A DNA stretch of 36,840 nucleotides. Source: a virus. The stretch is taken from positions 1 to 36,840 of the IMG/VR virus record IMGVR_UViG_3300036466_000309. The stretch is one strand, 5' to 3'. Positions 20,262-29,215 of the stretch are shown here, piece after piece (within the stretch, counting starts at the first letter, position 1; each line of letters opens with the position of its first letter). A model generated the notes under the pieces. The model was not told where the DNA came from, did no database searches, and saw only the letters and a program-made list of their open reading frames with translations. The position numbers and the translations under genes are program-made.

Positions 20262-21193
20262 AGTGACCTTTCAAATTTACACAATGTATAATTTTCATAA
20301 TTTCCGTTTAATGATTCTCTTAGTAAAGTAATTGTTTTACAATTCATTGATTCATTTATATTGCATGAATCATCTTTAATATAATACAATTTATTTAATT
20401 CAATTTGTGTATTTATTCTAGCTGTATATTCTAAAGTTTTTCTATAATCTTTTAAAAACTCATATTTTGCTATTTCATCCGCTTCACTTTGTGTAAGACA
20501 ATTTGAAAGTACTTTCGTTTTTTTTCTTTTTCCACTACCATACACGCCATTTATATTTGTGAATTGTTCTTGTTTTGCCAAATAGTTGCTTTGTGTAATT
20601 ATTCTATATTCATCAAATATTTGTGTAATATCATGTGTAAAATTAGATTGTTCAATATTTACACCAAATGTTAAGGTTTTATCCACTTTTTCTTTAGATT
20701 GTAGTTGTATATCTATATTTCCAACTGCATCACTAACTATTATTTTTCCAGCCATATTTGCTATTTCAATAAATTCTAATATCAGGTTATTACCTGCTAA
20801 TATTGTTTTTATTTCCTGTGTAGGTAAAGTTGTGTTTCCAGTTACTTTTATTTGATACTCATTTGCTATTTCACTTAATACTTGTGTAATATTTTGACCT
20901 TGTGAAAATTGTATGGTTCTATTTGCTGTACTATCCACTAAATATTTAGTTTTGTTTCTTCCTGCATAAATAAAATTACTTTGTTTGTCATTTTTATTTG
21001 TGTTTATATACTCAATATCTGCATCAATAAATAATACACCGTAAGAATCATATACTTTTACATTATCGCCTATGTTGTGGTTTAGTGTAGTAGATACATC
21101 AATTAGTGTAAATTGTCTGCACAATTCATCTATTGAAGCTTTAACCTCTACAAAATTAAAGCTTTTTTCTAAATTGTTAATTAATACTTTCAT
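20258..21193 (-). CDS. Baseplate hub protein, Mu gp44-like (gpD family)
   Basis: The 311-residue protein begins MKVLINNLEKSFNFVEVKAS then IDELCRQFTLIDVSTTLNHN, the start pattern of Mu P/gp44 tail hub proteins. DTVKVYDSYG-like strands and VLSEIANEYQIKVTGN match the 'L...I...G.....' segment. It makes the hub on which the spike sits. It overlaps the neighbouring genes on both sides (4 bases with the spike, 17 with the gpN-like gene). Confidence 0.82.
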   Translation of the reverse strand: MKVLINNLEKSFNFVEVKASIDELCRQFTLIDVSTTLNHNIGDNVKVYDSYGVLFIDADIEYINTNKNDKQSNFIYAGRNKTKYLVDSTANRTIQFSQGQNITQVLSEIANEYQIKVTGNTTLPTQEIKTILAGNNLILEFIEIANMAGKIIVSDAVGNIDIQLQSKEKVDKTLTFGVNIEQSNFTHDITQIFDEYRIITQSNYLAKQEQFTNINGVYGSGKRKKTKVLSNCLTQSEADEIAKYEFLKDYRKTLEYTARINTQIELNKLYYIKDDSCNINESMNCKTITLLRESLNGNYENYTLCKFERSL

Positions 21194-22388
21194 ATTCGTA
21201 CACCTTTATTACTCCACTTATATTATCGTTATCAGATAATGCGTTAATATCTCTTATATTGTCATAATTATCTAAATTTCCATAAAGTGAATAAATAATA
21301 CTGATTAATGGTTTTTCTCTTTTAATCTCATAGTCAATAAGCTTTCTTATCGGCTTACTAAGTGAATACTCCTTGACTACGTGTTGTATTTCTACTACAA
21401 AATCATATTCTAATCCACTATATTCTAATCTTTCAATTAATGTATTTACTTGATTTACAAATTCCCTTTGAGTGGTCCATTCTGTTTTTATAACTTGATT
21501 TATTTCTGCTATTGAAACTGTTAGATTTAACAATTCATTTGTTTTTAAACTTTTTAAAATGCTTTCTACTTCAAATTGAGAATATTTTGTATAATCAAAA
21601 TTTCTTCCAACTACTTCATTTTTACTTGTAATGCTTCTAAATAATGACATAGTTTCTTCTGTTTCTATATCAATAAAGCTTTTTACTAAATTTATAAAGT
21701 TACTTGGAATATCTTTTATTAATTTTAAAGTTTGCATTATTGATTGGATCTTATCTACTTTTGACCTAATTTTATTATATGCTGTACTCAATGGCATACC
21801 TTGTAAATCTAATATTTTATTTAATGCTTCACTTGTAGTATCAAGTGTTTCATCTATAAACTTTTCAATATTACTGATACTATCTCTTAAGGTGTCTGTT
21901 GTTTCTACTTGTTCAGCTATTTCAAGTGCTTTTACTTCCTGCTCTTGTATTAGTTCTTCTTTTTTTGTTTCAAGTATTGCTTTTACGTCGGGAATTGGTA
22001 CTTTTTTAATATCTTGTACTATTCCACTTATTTCAATTAGAGTTCTATTAATGTGTTCATCACTATTTGTAATTGAAATATCATCTACATAAATACTTAT
22101 TTTTCCAAAGAATTTATCTGTAATAGTACAATATCTTTGATTGTATAATATTTCGTATAAATCATCTGTTTCATTTCTATCAAATGTATAAACTGTTATT
22201 TTGTGAGTTTTTTTGCCTGCTCCTAAATCTACTGTTTCATTCTCTCCACCATCATCATCATCGAGTGGATTTGCTCCGCTCTTTGATGGTTTTTCACTAT
22301 CACATTTTTTATGTTTAATGTTTAGTGAACTCTTACCAACTTGAATAACTTTAATTTCGTTAATTTTACTTACTAATAAATTTATCAT
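21177..22388 (-). CDS. DNA circularisation/tail protein N-like (Mu gp43-like)
   Basis: The 403-residue protein begins MINLLVSKINEIKVIQVGKS. VDLGAGKKTHKITVYTFDRN and FFGKISIYVDDISITN suit the N-terminal domain of Mu N proteins ('DLG......V.......D'). The remainder is helical. It sits between tape measure and hub, the place of gp43. The run of aspartates at residues about 43-46 (LDDDDGG) is an unusual acidic loop. AAAGGTAAATAG precedes the ATG. Confidence 0.72.
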   Translation of the reverse strand: MINLLVSKINEIKVIQVGKSSLNIKHKKCDSEKPSKSGANPLDDDDGGENETVDLGAGKKTHKITVYTFDRNETDDLYEILYNQRYCTITDKFFGKISIYVDDISITNSDEHINRTLIEISGIVQDIKKVPIPDVKAILETKKEELIQEQEVKALEIAEQVETTDTLRDSISNIEKFIDETLDTTSEALNKILDLQGMPLSTAYNKIRSKVDKIQSIMQTLKLIKDIPSNFINLVKSFIDIETEETMSLFRSITSKNEVVGRNFDYTKYSQFEVESILKSLKTNELLNLTVSIAEINQVIKTEWTTQREFVNQVNTLIERLEYSGLEYDFVVEIQHVVKEYSLSKPIRKLIDYEIKREKPLISIIYSLYGNLDNYDNIRDINALSDNDNISGVIKVYEYESIN

Positions 22389-22392
22389 CTAT

Positions 22393-24162
22393 TTACCTTT
22401 GTGTAGCATTGTTTAAGTTTACTACACCTGCACCTGTTGATTTTACATTATCTACTTGTGCATTTGTTCCACTTACATTTATATTTGCCGTTAGTTCTGT
22501 AGTTGATGTGTTATCAACTGGTTTGTTTTCTTCTCCACTAAATGAAAATAAACTTTTTGCACCTTCCCATGCACCAGCTACGCCTTTTGTTACTGTTGCA
22601 CTAACATCTTTTATACCATCTTTTAAACTATTGTAAATATCCAACTTTGATAATAGATTATCTATTAAATCCAATATTAATGTAATTGGACTTATTAAAT
22701 TTAAAAAAGCTTGTTTTGCTCCATCAATTCCACCTACTAAATAACCCACACCTGCAACTAATGCAGTAACTGCTAAAACTACTAAACCTATTGGATTAGC
22801 TAAAAATACTGCATTAAATAAAAACATTGCAACTTTTGCAACACCTAAAGCCATTGATAAGCCTTGCATTACTAACATATAAGTTTTTATTGCTAAAATA
22901 ACTGGTACTAGCATGGTTTTTATTAATAAAAATCCACCGACTAAGGCTATACTAACTGCTAGTATTTTACCTATAGTAATTATTGTATCTCTGTTTCTTT
23001 CGGCCCATTCAGCCATTTTATCAATTAAAGGGGCTATCATTGTTACAAGTTCGTTAACCTTTGGTAAAAATACATCACCTATTTTTAAAGCTAATCTGTC
23101 AAAACCATTCCGCATAATAATTAATTTATTAGCTGTCGTATTACTTACATTTTCAAATTCTCTTTGCATACTTCCGATTGTATCAGTGCTTAATGCTGTA
23201 TTAAGTGCTTTTTCTAAAACTCCTGTTTGATTTATTAATTTTTCAAACATTCTAGCACCCTCACCTTTGCCGAACATATCCTCAATAGCCTTAGTTCTTA
23301 CAGTTCCTTTAAGTTTTTTAAACTTATTAGCAATTTCAATTAATCCGTAACCGCCTTTTTCTTGTAATATTTTAAGCCCTTTTTCCGTACCTCTTATTCC
23401 TTCCAAAACTTGATTTAATGCAGTAGCTCCAACTTCACTACTTACTGACATTTGGTCGGCAAATGCGGATAATCCTGCAACTGTTCCAATATCAAATTTA
23501 AGAGTACCCATTACACCAGCTGTTCTTTTTGTAATATCAATAATATTTTTTGCATCAGTAGCCATACTATCAGCTAAAGAGTTTACAACATCACCGTACT
23601 GCCTTAATTGTGGAATTGAATAACCTAACTGACTTGATATTTTTCCGAAGGCTTGTGATGCTTCCTCTGCATTTGTAAAGTCAAACGCTGTTGATGCTTT
23701 TGCAACTACATCAGTATATTCAGTAAGTTGTGCTATTGGTATTCCCATTTTTGCCCCTGCTTCTGCTATTTGTGTTAATTCAGTAGCAGTTCGAGGAATA
23801 ACCGAAGTCATATTTATTAAATCATTTTTTAACTTGTTAATCTCTGCATCAGTTCCGGTTACTACTTTTTTTACACCTGCAAATGTTTTTTCAAATTCAA
23901 TAGCTTTATTAATTGGTATACCTAATAGTGCAATATTTGATACTAAACTTGCAATAGACAATCCAATATCTATGGGTTGCTTTGATAAATCTCTTATTTT
24001 GTTTTGTAAACCATTTAATCTTGAAATTGCTTTTTTTGATTCTACATTTACAGATATTTTTTCTCCAACTTTATTTTTTAGCTTAGATAGTTTTGTGTTA
24101 ATAGCTTCTATTTTGGGAGTGATATTGTCAAGGGCTTTTAATTTTATACTAAAATCAAACAT
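22393..24162 (-). CDS. Tail tape measure protein
   Basis: The 589-residue protein starts helical (MFDFSIKLKALDNITPKIEA). It contains FEKTFAGVKKVVTGTDAEIN and MTSVIPRTATELTQIAEAGA, matching the conserved core of TP901-type tape measures. Hydrophobic segments follow at about residues 397-500 (ILAVSIALVGGFLLIKTMLV; NPIGLVVLAVTALVAGVGYL). It sets tail length; by the rule of roughly 0.15 nm per residue the tail would be near 90 nm. AAAAAAGGCAAATAA precedes the ATG. It lies after the chaperone frameshift pair, as expected. Confidence 0.92.
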   Translation of the reverse strand: MFDFSIKLKALDNITPKIEAINTKLSKLKNKVGEKISVNVESKKAISRLNGLQNKIRDLSKQPIDIGLSIASLVSNIALLGIPINKAIEFEKTFAGVKKVVTGTDAEINKLKNDLINMTSVIPRTATELTQIAEAGAKMGIPIAQLTEYTDVVAKASTAFDFTNAEEASQAFGKISSQLGYSIPQLRQYGDVVNSLADSMATDAKNIIDITKRTAGVMGTLKFDIGTVAGLSAFADQMSVSSEVGATALNQVLEGIRGTEKGLKILQEKGGYGLIEIANKFKKLKGTVRTKAIEDMFGKGEGARMFEKLINQTGVLEKALNTALSTDTIGSMQREFENVSNTTANKLIIMRNGFDRLALKIGDVFLPKVNELVTMIAPLIDKMAEWAERNRDTIITIGKILAVSIALVGGFLLIKTMLVPVILAIKTYMLVMQGLSMALGVAKVAMFLFNAVFLANPIGLVVLAVTALVAGVGYLVGGIDGAKQAFLNLISPITLILDLIDNLLSKLDIYNSLKDGIKDVSATVTKGVAGAWEGAKSLFSFSGEENKPVDNTSTTELTANINVSGTNAQVDNVKSTGAGVVNLNNATQR

Positions 24163-24176
24163 TTATTTGCCTTTTT

Positions 24177-24197
24177 TCAAGGGCTCTTTACCCTTGA
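24177..24197. repeat. Hairpin before the tape measure gene
   Basis: TCAAGGG (24177-24183) pairs with CCCTTGA (24191-24197) around 7 bases. The loop holds the stop codon of the frameshifted chaperone product. On the plus strand seven T follow (terminator-like); on the minus strand A follows, so it should not stop the main transcript. Translation modulation or RNA processing is possible. Confidence 0.6.
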
Positions 24198-24762
24198 TTT
24201 TTTTGTTTTTGTTGAGAACTTAATTTATTACACATTTTATTTAATTTTACTATTTCCAATATATCTGCTTTATGTAATGCGTAAAAATAATCTATTGAAC
24301 CTTTCATGTAATAGCATATATTAAAAATTACTTGTTCATACTGTTTAGGATCGAAGTAACTTTTACCAATAAAAAAGATTTTAAAACACCTTCATAAATA
24401 CAATTTAGATCTTCTATTTCTATTTCTTCAATATCTTTAGATGCTAGTTTACTTCCATCAAGTGTTGCATATTCAGATAATGACTTCATTACTTCACTAA
24501 AAATCTTTTCGCTATTTCCTGTTACTTCTAACATCATAAAAGCATCATCTAAAGTAATATTTTTATTTTCTTCTTTTTCTTCTTTTGTGGCTGTTGCTTT
24601 TCCTGATTGTTCCATAAAAGATTTAAAGATTAAATCTTGCATTCTCTTAATAGTAGATAAACCTTTGATACCTTTAAATGATATTAACAAAGTATCTCTT
24701 TTAACATAATCTTTTAATTCTGAATCAAATATCTCAATTTGGTTTTTTAATTTATATTCCAT
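24188..24762 (-). CDS. Tail assembly chaperone, -1 frameshift product
   Basis: The chaperone frame (24328-24762) holds T TTT TTA in register at 24376-24370 and T TTA AAA at 24385-24379, both classic -1 slippery heptamers. After slipping at TTTTTTA, translation continues IGKSYFDPKQYEQVIFNICY, then YMKGSIDYFYALHKADILEI, to a stop at 24190-24188. The product has about 191 residues. There is no independent start for this second frame. Paired chaperones made by frameshifting just before the tape measure gene are conserved in dsDNA tailed phages, including Mu gp41/gp42. Which of the two heptamers is used is not known. Confidence 0.8.
24328..24762 (-). CDS. Tail assembly chaperone, zero-frame product (Mu gp41-like)
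   Basis: The 144-residue protein begins MEYKLKNQIEIFDSELKDYV and contains TLLISFKGIKGLSTIKRMQD. It is helical, lies between tail tube and tape measure, and fits gp41-type chaperones. The ATG at 24762 is chosen because AAAAAGGA is 8 bases upstream; the ATG at 24771 directly abuts that site. The last 13 residues (from LVKVTSILNS) are replaced in the frameshifted form. Confidence 0.8.
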   Translation of the reverse strand: MEYKLKNQIEIFDSELKDYVKRDTLLISFKGIKGLSTIKRMQDLIFKSFMEQSGKATATKEEKEENKNITLDDAFMMLEVTGNSEKIFSEVMKSLSEYATLDGSKLASKDIEEIEIEDLNCIYEGVLKSFLLVKVTSILNSMNK

Positions 24763-24782
24763 GCTTTTCATCCTTTTTATTT

Positions 24783-24801
24783 AAAGGGGCAAAACCCCTT
24801 T
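24783..24801. repeat. Hairpin after the tail tube gene
   Basis: AAAGGGG (24783-24789) pairs with CCCCTTT (24795-24801) around a 5-base loop. On the minus strand AAATAAA follows, so it is not a clean terminator. It lies downstream of the highly expressed tube gene, where RNA hairpins often protect or limit transcripts. Confidence 0.55.
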
Positions 24802-24828
24802 TTGAATTTTGATTATATCAAAACTTTT

Positions 24829-25203
24829 TTAAATTGCCTGTCCACCAATAAAGGTGACTTCAATCTCTCCTGAAAAATCAATTTCACTATCTTCCGAAAC
24901 GGTTAAAAATTTCATTGTTTTAGTGAACCCCGTTTGTGTATCTAAAAACCTCACATTATTTTTACCGATATTATCTTGCCAATTTTCAAATTTTTCAATA
25001 TTTTCTACTGTTGGTTGAAATGAAAACGTTACGTTTCCTACCGCTTCCTCATAGTTTATATTTTCATAAATTTTAACCTCTTGACCTATTGTCGCTGTTT
25101 TTACATCAACCTTAGGCTTTCCTCTTTTATATTTCAATTTGCCTGTAATTGCAATAGGTACTCCATTAACAAGTACTGTATTTGCATCAACTATTAAAGC
25201 CAT
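24829..25203 (-). CDS. Tail tube protein (Mu gpM-like)
   Basis: The 124-residue protein starts MALIVDANTVLVNGVPIAIT. FSFQPTVENIEKFENWQDNI and NNVRFLDTQTGFTKTMKFLT follow in order. A C-terminal strand pair, DFSGEIEVTFIGGQAI, completes a beta-barrel tube subunit. It follows the sheath gene, as in Mu. GATAAGGGGTTAAT precedes the ATG. Confidence 0.88.
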   Translation of the reverse strand: MALIVDANTVLVNGVPIAITGKLKYKRGKPKVDVKTATIGQEVKIYENINYEEAVGNVTFSFQPTVENIEKFENWQDNIGKNNVRFLDTQTGFTKTMKFLTVSEDSEIDFSGEIEVTFIGGQAI

Positions 25204-25217
25204 ATTAACCCCTTATC

Positions 25218-26717
25218 TTAATTAAATTTGTAGCTAATAGCTACTACACCGTTTAATCCTCTAAACTGTGAAACAATAGCAACGGGCGCATATACTGAAT
25301 AAAATCCGCTTTGTGCATCTAAAGTCACAACTAAGTTTTTCTTAAATGCTTTTGTAGCTTCCGAACCACCTTGAACCAAAGCCATATCCACCATATCACT
25401 ATAAAGTCCTGCAATAAATGAACTTACACTTAACGTATTAGTCATTGATACACCCGAAACTAAATCACCATTTGTTGCTCTTGTTTGTCCGAACTCTTTT
25501 TGAGAATTAGAAAACAAATATTCTTGAACTGCTAAAGCCGTGTCAACTGCATTTACATACTTAAAATTTGCATCTTCAATTCCTGTGTTATCTACTTTGT
25601 AAAGTGCAACTACACTTCCTAATACCACACCAATAGTCGCTGGCACAAATAATGATAATCCAACATCATTTAAATCTTGTACTTCTTCGATAATCATTTC
25701 TGCTAATGGCTCATCATAACCCATTGGTGTATTATGATATGGTAAAGATGATTTATTTATCCCCCCGTAAGCTTCAACTGCATCTACAACTAAATCTCCT
25801 AAAACTGCACCATCTGTTAATCTTAATGCTCTTTTTGCTCCAAACTCTGCAGCTGCTAAAATTGGAATAGCGTTAAATTTCATTTTGTCTACATTTCCAA
25901 ATACCGTCATTGTCTTAGAATTTTTAGAATTTGCAAAAGCTTTTAATGTTGCATAATCCCCATTCTTAAAAATAAATCCAGAACCACCTTTAATAGTATT
26001 TGACATGTTAACTCTTGATTCTAGCCATTCTTCAACATCATCAAAACTAGCACATTCATCAAATAAAATAGTTTGGTATCTCTTTGTAATTCCATCAAAT
26101 ATATTAGTACTATCATAAGCACCTGCTCCACCTGTAAACTCTACAAATGAAAAAGTTAACCCTAATACTCTATCTTTTTTATTTTTCTTCTTAGCAATAA
26201 GCTTATTACCCATATCACCAACAAATTCAAAATCAATCAAAACTAAGCCGGGATCTACTCCATCAATTGAAGCAGTAAAAGGACAATCTAAATCATTAAT
26301 AGCTGCTATTAACTTAGTAGTTATTTGTGCTGCTGTTTCTGTTTTTAATACAGTAATTGCGAACTCAAATTCATCATCTCCAATTTTGAAAAACATTGTT
26401 TTATTTTCCGTTGCAGTTCCAGTTACACTAATACCACCTTGTGCTTTAGCACCTCCAACTGGTTCAGCCAATGTAATTACATCAATTTCATTTGCTTTAT
26501 TATATTTTTTAATTCTTTGGTATGCTCTATAAGCCATAGAACCTAAACCTAATAATGTTTCTGCTTCTGTTGGTAAAACATCTTCTAAAACTTCTTTAGG
26601 TGTTGCTGTTCCATTTCCTTGTGCAATTAATAAAATCCTTTGTTCTGCGAATCCTATATCTACATCGCCACTCTTTACCTGCCAGCTTATAATTGGTGCT
26701 TGTAAATCTCCACTCAT
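25218..26717 (-). CDS. Contractile tail sheath protein (Mu gpL-like)
   Basis: The 499-residue protein begins MSGDLQAPIISWQVKSGDVD then IGFAEQRILLIAQ, the 'P....V......G......R.LLIGQ' start of Mu-type sheaths. PAPIAVVSQFRGLNGVVAIS-like C-terminus: YAPVAIVSQFRGLNGVVAIS. Its presence shows a contractile tail. The ATG at 26717 is 6 bases past GGAGGT; the ATG at 26723 touches the same site and is less likely. Confidence 0.92.
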   Translation of the reverse strand: MSGDLQAPIISWQVKSGDVDIGFAEQRILLIAQGNGTATPKEVLEDVLPTEAETLLGLGSMAYRAYQRIKKYNKANEIDVITLAEPVGGAKAQGGISVTGTATENKTMFFKIGDDEFEFAITVLKTETAAQITTKLIAAINDLDCPFTASIDGVDPGLVLIDFEFVGDMGNKLIAKKKNKKDRVLGLTFSFVEFTGGAGAYDSTNIFDGITKRYQTILFDECASFDDVEEWLESRVNMSNTIKGGSGFIFKNGDYATLKAFANSKNSKTMTVFGNVDKMKFNAIPILAAAEFGAKRALRLTDGAVLGDLVVDAVEAYGGINKSSLPYHNTPMGYDEPLAEMIIEEVQDLNDVGLSLFVPATIGVVLGSVVALYKVDNTGIEDANFKYVNAVDTALAVQEYLFSNSQKEFGQTRATNGDLVSGVSMTNTLSVSSFIAGLYSDMVDMALVQGGSEATKAFKKNLVVTLDAQSGFYSVYAPVAIVSQFRGLNGVVAISYKFN

Positions 26718-26719
26718 AC

Positions 26720-27430
26720 TCATACCTCCGTATTTATTGTATTAATTGATGCTTCAAAGTTTTTAAGCCTATTCAACACCGACTCGTTTATTCTCATTTC
26801 TTCTAAAAATGAAAATGACATTTCCACAACATAAGATCTATCCGTGTAAAATCTATTTACAATATTATCAAATCTTATTAGTGTATTGTCTTTATTTTTA
26901 TAATCACTCAATATGTTTGCAAAAATCTTATCAAAAAAATAACAATCTCCCAAAAGTTCCCTATCTTGAATAGCTATTTTAAAAAATAAACCAAATGAAT
27001 TTTGAAGCTTTACAGTATTATCATTGCTGATTGAACCTTTGAATCCATCTTGTGTATTTTGTGTTGCTTTCCAAAATGTAACAATAGAATTACCGCTTTT
27101 TTTATCATTAATAGCAATTAATGCGGATTCTCTTTCAATCATATTAGCTATATTTACATTGTTTAGTTTTACATTTTGGTAATCTGCTACATTTCCTAAA
27201 AAATTATCAGTTATAGCAATACCATCTATAAAATTGTGTAAATTGTTAATACATGATGAACTACATACACCATTGTCAATTGCTCCACTAATCACATGAG
27301 TACCATTTAATTCATTAATATTAATTGTGTTATTAATAGTCATAGCCTGAACCACTTGTGTATCAATATTAAATAATTCTGTAAGGTTCGAAATATTTAC
27401 TTTTATTGTGTTATTAATTTCATTTGTCAT
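26720..27430 (-). CDS. Tail terminator/completion candidate, 236 residues
   Basis: It starts MTNEINNTIKVNISNLTELF and has an Asn-rich N-terminal part. CSSSCINNL contains two close cysteines. The C-terminus (RFYTDRSYVVEMSFSFLEEM) is a beta strand then helix, as in tail terminators. No family is recognised; its place between the gp10-like gene and the sheath suggests a tail completion protein. Its TGA overlaps the sheath start region. The ribosome binding site is moderate. Confidence 0.6.
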   Translation of the reverse strand: MTNEINNTIKVNISNLTELFNIDTQVVQAMTINNTININELNGTHVISGAIDNGVCSSSCINNLHNFIDGIAITDNFLGNVADYQNVKLNNVNIANMIERESALIAINDKKSGNSIVTFWKATQNTQDGFKGSISNDNTVKLQNSFGLFFKIAIQDRELLGDCYFFDKIFANILSDYKNKDNTLIRFDNIVNRFYTDRSYVVEMSFSFLEEMRINESVLNRLKNFEASINTINTEV

Positions 27431-27820
27431 CTAATCTACCACCTTTAGGCTTTTAATTATTGCATCTTCAAGTTTTCTTTCTATATTTTTTCTGTTTTTT
27501 AATATTACTTTTGTGTAATTTGGTCTTTGTGAGATGTGCTCTGTACCTTTTTCAAGATATTTAGCATAATTGATTCTTTCGTTTCCTGCTCCAAATTCTA
27601 ACACATCTTTTTGAATTTCATATCTAATACTATCTTTTAGCTTTCCGCTTAAATTATTAGGACTTTCTCCTGCTTTTGATGCAATATGAATCCTACCACC
27701 TATAACATAAGTCCGACCAAATGATATTTTATTCATATTTTCTTTTGCATCATCTACAAGAACATCTCCTATTTCTTTCAAGGCTTGATTTATAAATTTA
27801 CTAGAATCAAATTTAATCAT
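27431..27820 (-). CDS. HK97 gp10-like head-tail/tail completion protein
   Basis: The 129-residue protein has IHIASKAGESPNNLSGKLKD then SIRYEIQKDVLEFGAGNERI and NYAKYLEKGTEHISQRP. 'SG.L..SI', then 'YA.YLE.GT' and 'RP' are the landmarks of HK97 gp10-like proteins, which complete the head-tail joint. It abuts the next gene's start (27430/27431) and overlaps the adaptor gene by 4 bases. Confidence 0.82.
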   Translation of the reverse strand: MIKFDSSKFINQALKEIGDVLVDDAKENMNKISFGRTYVIGGRIHIASKAGESPNNLSGKLKDSIRYEIQKDVLEFGAGNERINYAKYLEKGTEHISQRPNYTKVILKNRKNIERKLEDAIIKSLKVVD

Positions 27821-28395
27821 AATACTTCAATGCAATTTAATATTAAAAATACATTTTTTTCATTTATATTTTCAATATTTAATATTTCATATTTTTTGTT
27901 ACCCAAAGTATCTACAATCAAAGAATCTATGTTAATATCTTCAATAAATCTTATAATTATCTCATGAGTAGCTACTTTTCCACCTTGAAGTGCAATAGTT
28001 GTGTATCTGTTTGGATTAATAGTTTTAATTCTTGCTTTTATATCATCTAAGCCAGGACCTATCAAAGAGGGTAAGCTACAATTACCTAAGGACTGATTAG
28101 TAATGCTTAGTATATGCTCAAAATCATCTTTAATGACAACTGTTTCAATATAAGATATTTTGCCTGTAGTGTAAACTGGATATGTTTCAAAAACTATATA
28201 ATCCAAATTGTTAATTTTAAAAATACTTTCTAGTGTAACATTTTTAAATGTGTGTAAAACCTCAACGTCAAAACTTGTGTAATCTTTTATTTGTTTTATA
28301 TAATATGTTTTTTTTACACTATCAAAATAAGCTTTTGTTTTTACATTATCTAATAATATTGAACTTCCATATTTTAAAATTAATCTTTTATTCAT
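27817..28395 (-). CDS. Head-tail connector, head closure-like
   Basis: The 192-residue protein is beta-rich. The second part contains GLDDIKARIKTINPNRYTTI, then ALQGGKVATHEIIIRFIEDI, which suits the 'A.V.........G...TH.I.IRY' of head-tail joining proteins (HTJ type). It overlaps the neighbouring connector gene by 8 bases. The family assignment is by order and pattern. Confidence 0.58.
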   Translation of the reverse strand: MNKRLILKYGSSILLDNVKTKAYFDSVKKTYYIKQIKDYTSFDVEVLHTFKNVTLESIFKINNLDYIVFETYPVYTTGKISYIETVVIKDDFEHILSITNQSLGNCSLPSLIGPGLDDIKARIKTINPNRYTTIALQGGKVATHEIIIRFIEDINIDSLIVDTLGNKKYEILNIENINEKNVFLILNCIEVL

Positions 28396-28834
28396 ATTGA
28401 ATACCTGCTAATTTAATTGTTGTTTGTCTAAAAGGTTTTAAAAATACCAAAATATCTTTTTCAACTTCTAAAGCTTCAAAATATTCAGTTTCATGCTTTG
28501 ATATTTTTTCTCTTTTGATGTTCTTAAACGCATCATCATTTGATATTTTAAGCGCTAATATTGCTGTTGCAAATTTAATACCTCTTGGAATAACAAAACT
28601 TTCATCAACTGGGAATCTTAATGTTTGTGTAGCTATTGTTCTTGTACCCTGATAAGGAATAGCGCTATCAACTGCCAATGTTGATTGAATTAATAAAATT
28701 TCTTGTATTTCTACTCCTAAATCTAAAAAATCACTTCCACCATTTTGACCGCTTATTATTTCAATTGCTTCCGCAACCGCTAAGTAAGAGTTTGCTATTT
28801 CTATATCTTCTTGTGTGTATGGTACAAAAATCAT
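28388..28834 (-). CDS. Head-tail connector (DnaT-like/adaptor family)
   Basis: The 148-residue helical protein begins MIFVPYTQEDIEIANSYLAV. IPYQGTRTIATQTLRFPVDE, then FVIPRGIKFATAILAL, correspond to the 'Y.G.R....Q.L.WPR......IP..IK.A...LA' pattern of gp6-like connector proteins, some of which are labelled DnaT-like. It would sit between portal and head closure. AAAGGGTAATAA precedes the ATG. Confidence 0.68.
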   Translation of the reverse strand: MIFVPYTQEDIEIANSYLAVAEAIEIISGQNGGSDFLDLGVEIQEILLIQSTLAVDSAIPYQGTRTIATQTLRFPVDESFVIPRGIKFATAILALKISNDDAFKNIKREKISKHETEYFEALEVEKDILVFLKPFRQTTIKLAGIQYE

Positions 28835-28837
28835 TTA

Positions 28838-29167
28838 TTACCCTTTATTATTAAAGTGTGTTCCGCACTCTTTGGCTGTTGCAAAACCTTTTTTATAATT
28901 ATCTTTTTTACAATACCATTTACTACCGATCATCTTAACATCTTTCATTAATTGTGCGTTAGTCATTGTAGTTTTTTCTTCTTTTTCAACTACACCATTT
29001 TCAATATCTTCTATAACTTTTTTTAATTCTTTATACTCAACACTATTACCAGTAGGCTCTTCTGCTATTTCTAAATTTGCAATTGCATTTTTTAATAAAT
29101 CATTATTTGAATTCGAAGCTAATAATGCACCTGCCGATACTAGTAATATTTCTACTGCTTTGCTCAT
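28838..29167 (-). CDS. Hypothetical head-region protein, 109 residues
   Basis: It starts MSKAVEILLVSAGALLASNS, a mildly hydrophobic helix, and has an acidic centre. It ends GSKWYCKKDNYKKGFATAKE, then CGTHFNNKG, with two cysteines. It lies between the major capsid and connector genes. No family is recognised. AAAAAGGAAAAATT precedes the ATG. Confidence 0.65.
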   Translation of the reverse strand: MSKAVEILLVSAGALLASNSNNDLLKNAIANLEIAEEPTGNSVEYKELKKVIEDIENGVVEKEEKTTMTNAQLMKDVKMIGSKWYCKKDNYKKGFATAKECGTHFNNKG

Positions 29168-29187
29168 AATTTTTCCTTTTTTGTTTA

Positions 29188-29209
29188 TTAGCCCTTTTTA
29201 AAGGGCTAA
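29188..29209. repeat. 10-bp hairpin after the major capsid gene
   Basis: TTAGCCCTTT (29188-29197) and AAAGGGCTAA (29200-29209) form a perfect stem with a two-base centre, just past the capsid stop. No T run follows on the minus strand. A hairpin after the capsid gene may set the high capsid mRNA level by partial termination or 3' protection. Confidence 0.7.
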
Positions 29210-29215
29210 ATATAT

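Noticed and set aside
21631-22092. Plus-strand 153-codon frame opposite the gpN-like gene
   Set aside because: It is a shadow of the well-supported minus-strand baseplate gene, with Ser/Ile-rich composition typical of complement frames.
24177-24204. Intrinsic terminator on the plus strand
   Set aside because: Hairpin and T run look right for plus-strand transcription, but no plus-strand gene or promoter is supported nearby.
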